This document shows, piece after piece, positions 1-7,246 of a DNA stretch of 17,533 bases. How positions within the stretch are numbered: position 1 is the first letter of the stretch; every line of letters starts with the position of its first letter. The translations under genes were made by a program, and so were the position numbers. This DNA comes from Nitrospiraceae bacterium UBA2166 (GTDB lineage: Bacteria > Nitrospirota > Nitrospiria > Nitrospirales > UBA2166): positions 1 through 17,533 of the forward strand of contig DCWI01000075.1 of the NCBI GenBank assembly GCA_002328825.1, read 5' to 3'. The notes below the pieces were generated by a model. That model made no database searches. It was not told where the DNA came from and saw only the letters and a list, made by a program, of their open reading frames with translations.

Positions 1-43
1 GGTGTACAGTCCTATTCACTATTTTTGTTGGTGAGGGCTTTTC

Positions 44-553
44 ATGGCCAGAAAAGCATTAAAAACGATGGTGAAGGCCAAGGCTAAGTTGTCGGGTAAG
101 ACGGCGGTGAAATCCAGAGCCAAATCTCCTGTCAATCCTAAACCTCAAGCTTCGAAAAAACCAAAGAAAAAGATTAAAGCAGACTCTCGTTTTGATGATA
201 TCAAGAGAGCACTCATCATACAGAGGGAGACTCTTTTGTCCAAGGCTGGAATGGGGTTCCATGATGTTACTGGTCGTGTGGGGAGTTGCCCAGACCTCAC
301 GGATCAGGCTTCTGTGGAAAGTGACCAAGCGTTTGAATTGAAACTCAAAGAGAGGGAACAGAACCTTCTCACCAAAATTGCAGAGACTCTGGAGAGAATC
401 AGCCAAGGAACATATGGTATTTGCCTCAATTGTGAGAATCCTATCCCCCATCCGAGGCTGAAAGTAAGGCCTGTTACCTCACTATGTATCGAATGTAAAA
501 CGATTGAGGAAGAACAGGAAAATATTCGGATGGGATCGGGGATGCTACCCTGA
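44..553 (+). CDS. DksA/TraR-family zinc-finger regulator with a basic N-terminal tail
   Basis: The 169-residue product has a DksA/TraR fold signature. A four-cysteine zinc finger is formed by C127, C130, C148 and C151, and the DxxDxA coiled-coil tip motif of DksA is present as D84, D87 and A89. In DksA this tip enters the RNA polymerase secondary channel and acts with ppGpp on transcription initiation, so a cytoplasmic RNA-polymerase-binding role is inferred. The first 50 residues are unusual: 15 Lys and 3 Arg with a single acidic residue, rich in Ala, Ser and Pro, resembling a histone-H1-type tail. The ATG is preceded by GTGAGG about 7 bases upstream, a reasonable ribosome binding site. It is a single gene converging on the lipoprotein gene at 660-1844. 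E. coli DksA is about 151 residues, and the extra length here is the tail. It could be a DksA paralogue rather than the main DksA. Confidence 0.88.
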   Translation: MARKALKTMVKAKAKLSGKTAVKSRAKSPVNPKPQASKKPKKKIKADSRFDDIKRALIIQRETLLSKAGMGFHDVTGRVGSCPDLTDQASVESDQAFELKLKEREQNLLTKIAETLERISQGTYGICLNCENPIPHPRLKVRPVTSLCIECKTIEEEQENIRMGSGMLP

Positions 554-659
554 GGTATTTTCCAGAAGCCTGTGCCTGTCGCTTTTATTCTTCCAGTCTG
601 AGTGTTTTTGTTTTCTCTTCGTAACTGTTTTGGGCAGAAATCCTCTTTTCTGTGGAGCG

Positions 660-1844
660 TTAATTTTGTTTTAATCGCGTCAAGTGGTCTTTAGCTTTTT
701 GGAGTCTGTTTTTCTCACGAGGCTTGTTTTCGGCGAGTGCTATATACGTTTCGAATTCTCGAATCGACCTCTTTGAATCGACCTCAAAGTACGAAACTGC
801 TAGGTGAAATCGAGCGATTAGGTAGTTTGGCCGAAGCCTGACTGCGGTTACATAGGACTCAATAGCGTGCTTGGTGTCATGCATGCGTTCGTAAACGGTT
901 CCCATGTGGTGATGGACTTCTGCGATGGCTGGACGAATCTCTAACGACTTCTGCATTGACGAAATTGCTTCTGGAAATTTTTCTTGGTCTCTGTAGGCAA
1001 GTCCAGTGCGGTGATGCGACTCTGCTTCATAGAGCGCGCTTTGAAACCCGATCTTGAGCGCGTTTTTGTATCCTTCAACAGCGCGGGATGGATTCGGAAC
1101 ATCACACAACCCAACCCGAGCGATTTCCGCACCAGCAAATTGTTGGAGTGCGAGAAAATCTTCTTGTTCTGCCATGAGAGTGGATTCGCGGACGCCTTCA
1201 ATGCGCTGAAGAAACCGTTTTGAGTTTGCGGCCAGAATGCCCGCGAAACCCGGAAGCACCCTTGAGTCAATGTACAGGACGGGTCCACTGGGTTGAGATA
1301 AAACTACGACGCTACGAAGGTACTTTTCTCCTCTCTCCAAGTGATACGAGGCGTTTCGGATTCCTTCCACGGATGTATCACTGCTCGATTTGACGATAAA
1401 CTCAGTTTTTTTTGTTCGTGTGAGCCATTGGCGGATTTCTTGGTATGGTCCAAGTTCTAATCCGTCACGAATGATAGAGATGATTCCAACAAGTTGGTCA
1501 TGGTCATCAAGAAAGAGGTGAAATTCGCTTTGCTTTGATCCTACTGGAAGTGATGTCATGACCTCTTTCCCCATCCCCCATGCAGTGTTTTTTAGGTTGT
1601 TGCTGGCGAGTGTTTGCAGAAGTTTATTCCCATCATCGCATAGAGCGCCATTGGGGAATTTTATAGGATCAAGAACCTTAGGCTGTGGCTGTTCGGAGCT
1701 TTTTTTTTGTAAGCTTTGAAATGAAGTAGGTCCGCCGCATGCAGAAATGAAAACTATGGAGAAACAAAGAATCCACGTCAGGAACGAACAAGAACTATTG
1801 GGGGGTGCGGTGAGGATAGGGTTTGCCAAGGATTGTATTTTCAA
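660..1844 (-). CDS. TPR-repeat lipoprotein of unknown function
   Basis: The 394-residue product starts with a polar stretch, a hydrophobic segment (about 21-35) and a lipobox ISA-C with the lipidated cysteine at C36, so it is probably exported and membrane anchored. Residues about 70-245 form a domain I do not recognise. Residues about 252-370 hold consecutive tetratricopeptide repeats, including the A-Y-x-x-x-x-x-x-x-A-I pattern at 283-293 and two further units with closing prolines (R304-P305, R338-P339). TPR lipoproteins usually scaffold envelope complexes, and no specific partner is shown here. The start is TTG at 1844, because no in-frame ATG or GTG lies between the upstream stop and the signal peptide and no clear ribosome binding site is visible; the TTG at residue 6 is an alternative. 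The gene is transcribed divergently from radA and converges with the DksA-like gene. Confidence 0.8.
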   Translation of the reverse strand: MKIQSLANPILTAPPNSSCSFLTWILCFSIVFISACGGPTSFQSLQKKSSEQPQPKVLDPIKFPNGALCDDGNKLLQTLASNNLKNTAWGMGKEVMTSLPVGSKQSEFHLFLDDHDQLVGIISIIRDGLELGPYQEIRQWLTRTKKTEFIVKSSSDTSVEGIRNASYHLERGEKYLRSVVVLSQPSGPVLYIDSRVLPGFAGILAANSKRFLQRIEGVRESTLMAEQEDFLALQQFAGAEIARVGLCDVPNPSRAVEGYKNALKIGFQSALYEAESHHRTGLAYRDQEKFPEAISSMQKSLEIRPAIAEVHHHMGTVYERMHDTKHAIESYVTAVRLRPNYLIARFHLAVSYFEVDSKRSIREFETYIALAENKPREKNRLQKAKDHLTRLKQN

Positions 1845-2106
1845 CGGTATAGGTGGGGCAAGTGAGGCAATATTTTTGTATTAGGTGGTGGCTCTTGTTA
1901 TGAAAACAATCTTCCTCATCTGGTTGCTAGGGAGAGGGATATGTAGTGCGAGAGAGCTAGTGCATACTTGAAGCAGTAAAGCATGGGGCAAATTATATCC
2001 AACACCGACAAGTCATGTCTAGTTTCATGTTGGCATTGCAGCACAGAAGGGAGCTATCGTATTTGATTTTGTGGCACCCATCTCATACTCTGAAAACATG
2101 ACAAGG

Positions 2107-3468
2107 ATGAAGGCGAAGGTGGTGTTTCGGTGTCAACAATGTGGACATGAATCTCCGCGTTGGCACGGGAGGTGTCCGGAATGTGCCCAGTGGAATAGCT
2201 TTAAGGAGGAAATGCCGATTCCCATGGCATACCGGCGTGGATCAGGAAGAAGTGCCCTGGGGGGGAATCCTGTTTCGATTGAGGAGGTGCCATTTGATAG
2301 TGAACCTCGCATTATGACCGGCATCAGTGAGTTTGACCGAGTACTTGGCGGGGGAGTGGTGTGTGGCTCGGTTACGCTTGTGGGGGGAGATCCAGGTATT
2401 GGGAAAACGACTCTGCTCCTTCAAGCGCTTCCTAGGCTCTCTCAGGAAGGTTCAGCCGTTCTCTATGTTTCCGGCGAGGAGTCGTTGACTCAAATTAAGA
2501 TGCGTGGACATCGGCTAGGTATCGACAACGGATTTCTCTACCTGCTTTCTGAAACGTCACTTGAGGAAATCTTGCAATCGGCACAAGCACTTAATCCTGC
2601 CGCGATCGTTGTCGATTCTATTCAGACCACATTTTCAACGCAACTAACCTCCACTCCTGGGAGTGTTACTCAAGTTCAAGAGGTTGCGGCACAATTAATG
2701 TCTTTTGCAAAACAACGGGATATTCCGGTGTTTATCATTGGACATGTGACTAAGGAGGGAGCGATTGCTGGACCACGGATTCTAGAGCATATTGTTGATA
2801 CTGTATTGTATTTTGAAGGTGATAGTGGTCATTCGCATCGGATTCTTCGTGCTGTGAAAAATCGCTTTGGCTCTACCAATGAGATTGGTGTATTCGAGAT
2901 GACTGAATCCGGCCTCCTAGAGGTTGGGAACCCATCGGCATTATTTCTTGAAGACCGAGCGCGTGGGAGTGCCGGGGCAGTGGTAGTTGCGATGATGGAA
3001 GGGACTCGGCCGATCTTAGTTGAAGTTCAGGCCATTGTTTCACCGACGCACTTTGCTAATCCCAAGCGTGTCGCAACAGGCGTGGAAAGTAATCGAGTTT
3101 CAATCTTGTTAGCAGTGCTTGAGAAGCATCTTGGCCTACGTCTTTCAGGACAGGATGTGTACATTAATGTGGTAGGAGGAATGCGGATTGATGAAACAGC
3201 AAGTGATCTTGGGATTGTGGCGGCCGTGATGTCGAGTATCCGAGAATGTCCGATTGATACTCAAATGCTGGTGTGCGGAGAAATAGGCCTTGGAGGGGAA
3301 ATCAGAGCTGTTAGCGCGGCTGATATTAGGATAAGAGAAGCCTCAAAACTGGGATTCAAACGATGCGTGATCCCTGAAGGGAACCTTGGTTCATTGAAGA
3401 AGAAAGCGCATATGACTTTGGTAGGAGTCAAACATGTTAGAGAAGCTCAAAATGCTCTTTTTTTGTAG
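2107..3468 (+). CDS. radA: DNA repair protein RadA (Sms)
   Basis: RadA is a RecA/DnaB-like ATPase that promotes branch migration in homologous recombination and DNA repair in the cytoplasm. Numbering from an upstream in-frame GTG at 2071, the protein shows the N-terminal C4 zinc finger (C21, C24, C35, C38), Walker A GGDPGIGKT at 105-113, the RadA-specific KNRFG motif at 263-267, and a C-terminal Lon-like domain from about 285 to the end. All are in the expected order and the length matches the family (about 450-465). The start is uncertain. The GTG at 2071, ATG at 2098 and ATG at 2107 are all in frame and none has a well-spaced ribosome binding site. I chose 2107 because MKAKVVFRCQQCG matches the usual family N-terminus, with the first Cys around residue 9-10. 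The gene is complete and is followed by a 280-bp gap before the DUF721 gene. Confidence 0.95.
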   Translation: MKAKVVFRCQQCGHESPRWHGRCPECAQWNSFKEEMPIPMAYRRGSGRSALGGNPVSIEEVPFDSEPRIMTGISEFDRVLGGGVVCGSVTLVGGDPGIGKTTLLLQALPRLSQEGSAVLYVSGEESLTQIKMRGHRLGIDNGFLYLLSETSLEEILQSAQALNPAAIVVDSIQTTFSTQLTSTPGSVTQVQEVAAQLMSFAKQRDIPVFIIGHVTKEGAIAGPRILEHIVDTVLYFEGDSGHSHRILRAVKNRFGSTNEIGVFEMTESGLLEVGNPSALFLEDRARGSAGAVVVAMMEGTRPILVEVQAIVSPTHFANPKRVATGVESNRVSILLAVLEKHLGLRLSGQDVYINVVGGMRIDETASDLGIVAAVMSSIRECPIDTQMLVCGEIGLGGEIRAVSAADIRIREASKLGFKRCVIPEGNLGSLKKKAHMTLVGVKHVREAQNALFL

Positions 3469-3649
3469 AGAAATATATATTGTGAGTATTTTATCCCTAG
3501 TATCTGTCCTGTTTTTTCTGCTATAACTTTTTCTGGTACACCTTGTGTAGAATAGAACCGAAGCTGATGAGTAGACGATCAAGCAAGGTTGGGCGTTTTA
3601 GATTTATAGCCCTAATGAAGGCATGTCTCTCTGAGGAGTTGCTTTTTCT

Positions 3650-3742
3650 ATGGTAAATCGGTTGATGGATTGGATGTACTCACCTTGGGGTCGAGGAGCA
3701 TTGATGCTAACAGAAACAAGCATGAAAAATAGATGTGCTTAA
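3650..3742 (+). CDS. Possible 30-codon upstream ORF before the DUF721 gene
   Basis: This is an ATG-to-TAA ORF of 30 codons. GAGGAG lies about 12 bases upstream of the ATG (3632-3637), slightly far for a ribosome binding site. The peptide is short, contains five Met and two Trp, and resembles no family I know. Its stop lies 10 bases before the ATG chosen for the DUF721 gene and overlaps that gene's alternative GTG start at 3735. Neither DUF721 start has its own ribosome binding site, so translational coupling is possible. It may equally be a chance ORF, since nothing but spacing supports it. Confidence 0.25.
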   Translation: MVNRLMDWMYSPWGRGALMLTETSMKNRCA

Positions 3743-3752
3743 TTCTCATAGT

Positions 3753-4106
3753 ATGACTCAATCACACAAAACGCCATCTTCCTTCACTCCGCTTTCGGTT
3801 GCTATTGGGCACTTCATCCGAAATTGCGGTTTCGAAGGAAAGCTGAGAGAGCGTAATCTCCTGAACCGGTGGGATGAAATTGTTGGCGAACCTATATCAA
3901 GCCACACTAGGCCGGATACAATTCGGTTTGGAACACTTCATGTGGTGGTGGATAGTTCAGCGTGGCTCCAGCAACTTACTTTTCTCAAGCCAGAGCTCAT
4001 ACGAAAGATAGAGAATCACACAGAAGAAGGGACTGTCAAAGATATTGTATTTCGACTTGGATCCAAACTTTCCTCACACTCTTCAGCGGCAGTAACGCAG
4101 AAATAG
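3753..4106 (+). CDS. DUF721/DciA-family protein, putative replicative helicase loader or operator
   Basis: The 117-residue product matches the DUF721/DciA pattern. Numbering from the upstream GTG at 3735 (123 residues), it has W46-x-x-IVG, H57-x-x-P60, a beta strand beginning L68-x-V, and the hallmark SSAWLQQL at 74-81. DciA is the ancestral protein that helps load the DnaB helicase in bacteria lacking DnaC or DnaI. That function is established for DciA itself and is only inferred here. The C-terminus is short and polar. I chose the ATG at 3753, although GTG at 3735 is in frame; neither has a clear ribosome binding site. The gene lies downstream of radA on the same strand but is separated from it by 284 bp, so it is probably a separate unit. 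It converges on glnS with a 77-bp gap in which I see no obvious terminator. Confidence 0.82.
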   Translation: MTQSHKTPSSFTPLSVAIGHFIRNCGFEGKLRERNLLNRWDEIVGEPISSHTRPDTIRFGTLHVVVDSSAWLQQLTFLKPELIRKIENHTEEGTVKDIVFRLGSKLSSHSSAAVTQK

Positions 4107-4183
4107 TCTTGGTAAAAAGTGGTGAGCTTTATTGTCGTATTACCCAAAGGTTTGGTGATGGAAGAACAATGAAAGTAATTCTG

Positions 4184-5899
4184 CTACTTCCCGGCGATCT
4201 TCGTTTTCGTCTGCTGGGCCTTTGACCATGTATCTCTGAGGGCTACTGTTCGGTTGAAGACGAGGGCGTTATCTGATGAGTCTACTCGGTCTACACAAAA
4301 ATATGCATGCCGCTCGAATTGGTAGTGAGTCCCAGGTACTGCACTTTTTAGGCTTGGTTCTACACGAGCATCTTGTAATGTTTCCAGAGATCTAGGATTC
4401 AAGTTTGAAGTGAAGTCTTTGCCGTCATTGGTGATCTTGGGGGTGGGTGTTGTGAAAAGGTGATCATACAATCGTACCTCGGCCTGTAGTGAGTGAATTG
4501 AAGATACCCAATGCACTGTAGCTTTCACCTTTCGGCCGTCTGGGGCTGATCCGCCTCGAGTTGTTGGATCGTAGGTGCATCGAAGTTCAATGATTTTACC
4601 TGACTGTTCATCTTTCACGACCCCAATACAGGTGATTAAGTAAGCATAGCGAAGACGAACTTCACGGCCGGGAGCTAGGCGGAAAAATTTTTTTGGAGGC
4701 GTTTCACAAAAATCATCTTGTTCAATATACAATATGCGAGAGAATGGTATTTTTCGTATGCCCATCGTTTCATCATTCGGATGGTTGGGTGCATCTAGTT
4801 CTTCATCTTGGTCTTCCGGATAATTCTCAATGACCAAACGGAGTGGACGTAGTACCGCCATTACACGGGGAGCATGGTGATTAAGGTCTTCACGCGCGGA
4901 ATGTTCTAGCAATGCCATATCGACTACGGCATCTCGTTTCGCTACCCCAATGCGATCGCAAAAGCTTCTGATAGATTTGGCAGTATAGCCTCGGCGTCGT
5001 AATCCATGGAGTGTTGGCATTCGCGGGTCATCCCATCCTGAGACATTGCCCCGATCTACAAGTTCATGGAGCACGCGCTTGCTTAGTACAGTATAACTGA
5101 TATTAAGGCGAGCAAATTCAATTTGCTGTGGATGGTTCTCTACTCCTAGTTCATCGAGCACCCAGTCATACAATGGGCGATGATCTTGAAATTCTAACGT
5201 GCAAAGTGAATGTGTCACTCCTTCAATAGAATCCGAAAGGCAGTGAGTAAAGTCGTACATGGGATAGATATGCCACTTGTTTCCAGTGCGGTGGTGTGGA
5301 ACCTTGCGTATTCGATAGAGGGTAGGGTCACGCATATTCATATTTAGTGAGGCCATATCGATTTTGGTTCGGAGAACATGTGTTCCTTCATCAAACTCGC
5401 CAGCACGCATCCGTTCAAATAGGGTTAAATTCTCCTCGATTGAACGATCTCTCCACGGGCTATTTTTCCCTGGTTCAGTCAGTGTGCCTCGGTATGCTCT
5501 AATTTCTTCAGCACTCAAACTATCGACATATGCCTTGCTTTTTTTGATTAGTAAAATCGCGTAGTTGTAGAGGGTGTCGAAATAGTCTGAAGCGTAGAAA
5601 ATACGATCGTTCCAATCAACCCCCAGCCATTTTACGTCCTCTTTAATAGCCTCGACATACTTTGTGTCTTCCTTGGACGGATTGGTGTCATCGAATCGTA
5701 GATTGCATATGCCTCCTTGATGTTCGGATGCCACACCAAAATTAAGGAAAATTGATTTTGCATGTCCTATATGTAGATATCCATTTGGTTCTGGAGGAAA
5801 ACGGGTCACCAATCTTCCGTCATTTTTTTTTGCTCTAAGGTCTTCTGAGATGATAGTGCGAATGAAGTCAGATGATTGGGATGAATCGGGGGTGGTCAT
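4184..5899 (-). CDS. glnS: Glutaminyl-tRNA synthetase
   Basis: This class I aminoacyl-tRNA synthetase charges tRNA-Gln with glutamine in the cytoplasm. The 571-residue protein has the catalytic-site signature PPEPNGYLHIGH at 35-46 (HIGH at 43-46) and the second signature VLSKR at 271-275. The PPEPNGYLHIGH form, the DDTNP motif (70-74) and the long two-barrel anticodon-binding region (about 345-560) mark it as GlnRS rather than GluRS. Length matches bacterial GlnRS (about 550-570). It is the last gene of a minus-strand operon, 12 bp after the small conserved hypothetical gene. No ribosome binding site precedes the ATG, so translation may be coupled to that gene. Residues 360-378 form an acidic, proline-containing loop that may be lineage specific. 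Confidence 0.97.
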   Translation of the reverse strand: MTTPDSSQSSDFIRTIISEDLRAKKNDGRLVTRFPPEPNGYLHIGHAKSIFLNFGVASEHQGGICNLRFDDTNPSKEDTKYVEAIKEDVKWLGVDWNDRIFYASDYFDTLYNYAILLIKKSKAYVDSLSAEEIRAYRGTLTEPGKNSPWRDRSIEENLTLFERMRAGEFDEGTHVLRTKIDMASLNMNMRDPTLYRIRKVPHHRTGNKWHIYPMYDFTHCLSDSIEGVTHSLCTLEFQDHRPLYDWVLDELGVENHPQQIEFARLNISYTVLSKRVLHELVDRGNVSGWDDPRMPTLHGLRRRGYTAKSIRSFCDRIGVAKRDAVVDMALLEHSAREDLNHHAPRVMAVLRPLRLVIENYPEDQDEELDAPNHPNDETMGIRKIPFSRILYIEQDDFCETPPKKFFRLAPGREVRLRYAYLITCIGVVKDEQSGKIIELRCTYDPTTRGGSAPDGRKVKATVHWVSSIHSLQAEVRLYDHLFTTPTPKITNDGKDFTSNLNPRSLETLQDARVEPSLKSAVPGTHYQFERHAYFCVDRVDSSDNALVFNRTVALRDTWSKAQQTKTKIAGK

Positions 5900-5911
5900 T
5901 GGGAAGACGTG

Positions 5912-6208
5912 TTAGGGTGTGCAAGGTAAGAATTCTTTTGCAATCTCTTCCCACTCGCAGTCGGGGGAAAACGTGGAGATATCACGATTTGCGCGAGAAT
6001 ACCAATAGGCGGCATTGATGAGATCTCCCTCTTTTCGATGGAGGTAGGCATGAACCCACGCTACAGATCGATCATTCGTATCCTGAATAATCTGATGGGC
6101 TCCATCCCAATCTCCTCGAGCCTCTAGCCAAAGTGCCCGAAGGACTGGGCTGATCTTGGGTGGAGGAGCATCATCGGCAAGTGTAGCTTTGAATAAGACC
6201 AATGTCAT
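5912..6208 (-). CDS. Conserved hypothetical protein of about 98 residues
   Basis: The product has 98 residues. A longer reading frame extends upstream to 6505, but its first 99 codons overlap the BamE-like gene in another frame and look non-coding, so I place the start at the ATG at 6208, 13 bp after that gene's stop. The sequence contains RALWLEARGDWDGAH (24-37 region) and WVHAYLHRKEGD (51-62), followed by AxYWYxRA (66-73). It looks like a helical, TPR/Sel1-like conserved hypothetical family I have seen in many bacteria without an assigned function. There is no signal peptide or clear membrane segment, so it is probably cytoplasmic. It sits between a BamE-like lipoprotein and glnS in what looks like one transcript. 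No ribosome binding site is obvious. Confidence 0.75.
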   Translation of the reverse strand: MTLVLFKATLADDAPPPKISPVLRALWLEARGDWDGAHQIIQDTNDRSVAWVHAYLHRKEGDLINAAYWYSRANRDISTFSPDCEWEEIAKEFLPCTP

Positions 6209-6221
6209 GTGAGTATAAGCA

Positions 6222-6581
6222 TCAGGGTGTGGGATTCGTTGTGTTAAACGTGTATGAGCTGACCAGCCCGTTTTTGTCAAACCGGATAATGAGATCCTCT
6301 GTTTTTGCCGCTTGAAACAATGAGTATTGGTAGTGACCGTACGTCCAGGTTCGATCCTCATCATCCATTCCTGTTCGCCATGGATGACCAAACAATTCCT
6401 GAATATCGCTTTCGGTTGTTTTGCCAATCTTAATATCTGAAACTGCATAGTCCGGAAACGATTTTCCCACAGTAAGGCATGCGCTGAGTAAAGTGCTGAC
6501 TGCAAGTAGAACTATGGTCGAGAAAACCACACTCTTCCATTTTTTCCTGTTTGTATCGACTCTTATCAATGGAGGCAACAT
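6222..6581 (-). CDS. SmpA/OmlA (BamE-like) outer-membrane lipoprotein
   Basis: The 119-residue product has a basic N-terminus (R11-K16), a hydrophobic segment (18-30) and the lipobox LLSAC with C35, so it is predicted to be a lipoprotein. The mature part follows the SmpA/OmlA pattern: I-x-I-G-K-T-T-x-x-D-I-x-x-x-F-G-x-P at 50-67, then the aromatic W79-x-Y81 strand, then a final strand F101-D-x-x-G-x-V. In the family BamE is a small subunit of the BAM complex that assembles outer-membrane proteins, but many SmpA/OmlA-domain lipoproteins are not true BamE, so I give no symbol. The start at 6581 lacks a ribosome binding site and places 17 residues before the hydrophobic core; GTG at residue 18 is a weaker alternative. 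It is the first gene of the minus-strand cluster that ends with glnS. Confidence 0.82.
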   Translation of the reverse strand: MLPPLIRVDTNRKKWKSVVFSTIVLLAVSTLLSACLTVGKSFPDYAVSDIKIGKTTESDIQELFGHPWRTGMDDEDRTWTYGHYQYSLFQAAKTEDLIIRFDKNGLVSSYTFNTTNPTP

Positions 6582-6632
6582 AGATTTGAATTAGCCGAGT
6601 TTTCCTTAATGCGTGCTCAGGAACAAAAAGGG

Positions 6633-6971
6633 TTAATTGGTACCTCCGCTCCTGTCGTACCTGCCATTATCAAATATATCGAAGCATTGGTGAAGAAAAG
6701 GATGATTTATTGGTTCCCCGCTGTGATCAGGCTCAAGATGGCGCTCTGCGACGTATGTTAACTGGTCACTATTGTGAACCAAGACGTGGTACCATGGTTT
6801 GTTTTTGGGTGGGCGACTTAACGCGACATCATCATACCATTCGTCCGTGAGTTGAAAGTGAGGGTCAACGTCGACGATCACGCCGCGATACCGAGAACGC
6901 CGATGGTGAATCAATTGGCCAATGGAAAACATGGCTTTTGAATCAAACGCGTTGTGATTTCCATTTTTCAT
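6633..6971 (-). CDS. hspQ: HspQ/YccV-type hemimethylated-DNA-binding domain protein
   Basis: The 112-residue product carries the YccV-like domain with its most conserved blocks in order: FSIGQ-x-IHH at 15-23, YRGVIVDVDP at 28-37, NKPWYHVLV at 57-65 and TYVAERHLEP at 72-81. In E. coli HspQ is a heat-inducible protein that binds hemimethylated DNA, affects DnaA stability and acts as a Lon specificity enhancer; the same role here is inferred. The ATG is preceded by AAAGGA about 9 bases upstream, a good ribosome binding site, and a sigma70-like promoter lies about 50 bases further up. An internal Met at residue 14 is possible but less supported. It lies 51 bp upstream of the BamE-like gene on the same strand, so some read-through is possible. 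Confidence 0.9.
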   Translation of the reverse strand: MKNGNHNAFDSKAMFSIGQLIHHRRSRYRGVIVDVDPHFQLTDEWYDDVALSRPPKNKPWYHVLVHNSDQLTYVAERHLEPDHSGEPINHPFLHQCFDIFDNGRYDRSGGTN

Positions 6972-7026
6972 ACAGTCAGATCCTTTTCAGCGCGCAGGCA
7001 GAGAGTCTGCTTCTACTGCAAGAAAG

Positions 7027-7055
7027 ATTGTAACCGTTAAAAAAACAAGGGACAA
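7027..7055 (-). promoter_or_regulatory. Predicted sigma70-type promoter of hspQ
   Basis: On the minus strand a -35 box TTGTCC (7055-7050) is followed after 17 bases by a -10 box TACAAT (7032-7027), five of six to consensus. Transcription would start near 7020, giving a leader of roughly 50 bases before the hspQ ATG at 6971 with its AAAGGA ribosome binding site. It is the best promoter match I found in the window. No heat-shock (sigma32-type) box was recognised. Confidence 0.55.
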
Positions 7056-7246
7056 GGATGGTAAAAGTATTAGGGCCAATTGCTAATCACGTTTGGAAGG
7101 TGAATGAAGAGATAGGTCAATAGAATGGAATCAAATTTCATCATAAGTGATCTATAAACGGCAGGCTAATGTTTTTGAGTAAGCTCTGTTGTCAGTGTAT
7201 CCAGCAGGATTGCTTATTGGCCTGTAGTTCAAGGGATGAAGGCGTC

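Noticed and set aside
635..652. Inverted repeat CAGAAA-TCCTCT-TTTCTG between the DksA gene and the lipoprotein gene
   Set aside because: The 6-bp A/T-rich stem has no U tract in either direction, so I could not support it as a terminator.
1900..1971. 23-codon plus-strand ORF upstream of radA
   Set aside because: It is very short, has no well-placed ribosome binding site and no recognisable peptide; likely chance.
6209..6505. N-terminal extension of the small hypothetical protein up to 6505
   Set aside because: It overlaps the BamE-like gene in another frame, is rich in Arg, His and Cys without family character, and the ATG at 6208 right after that gene's stop is a natural start.
7074..7222. 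Distant inverted pair GGCCAAT/ATTGGCC
   Set aside because: Seven-base arms separated by more than 130 bases are expected by chance and suggest no element boundary.
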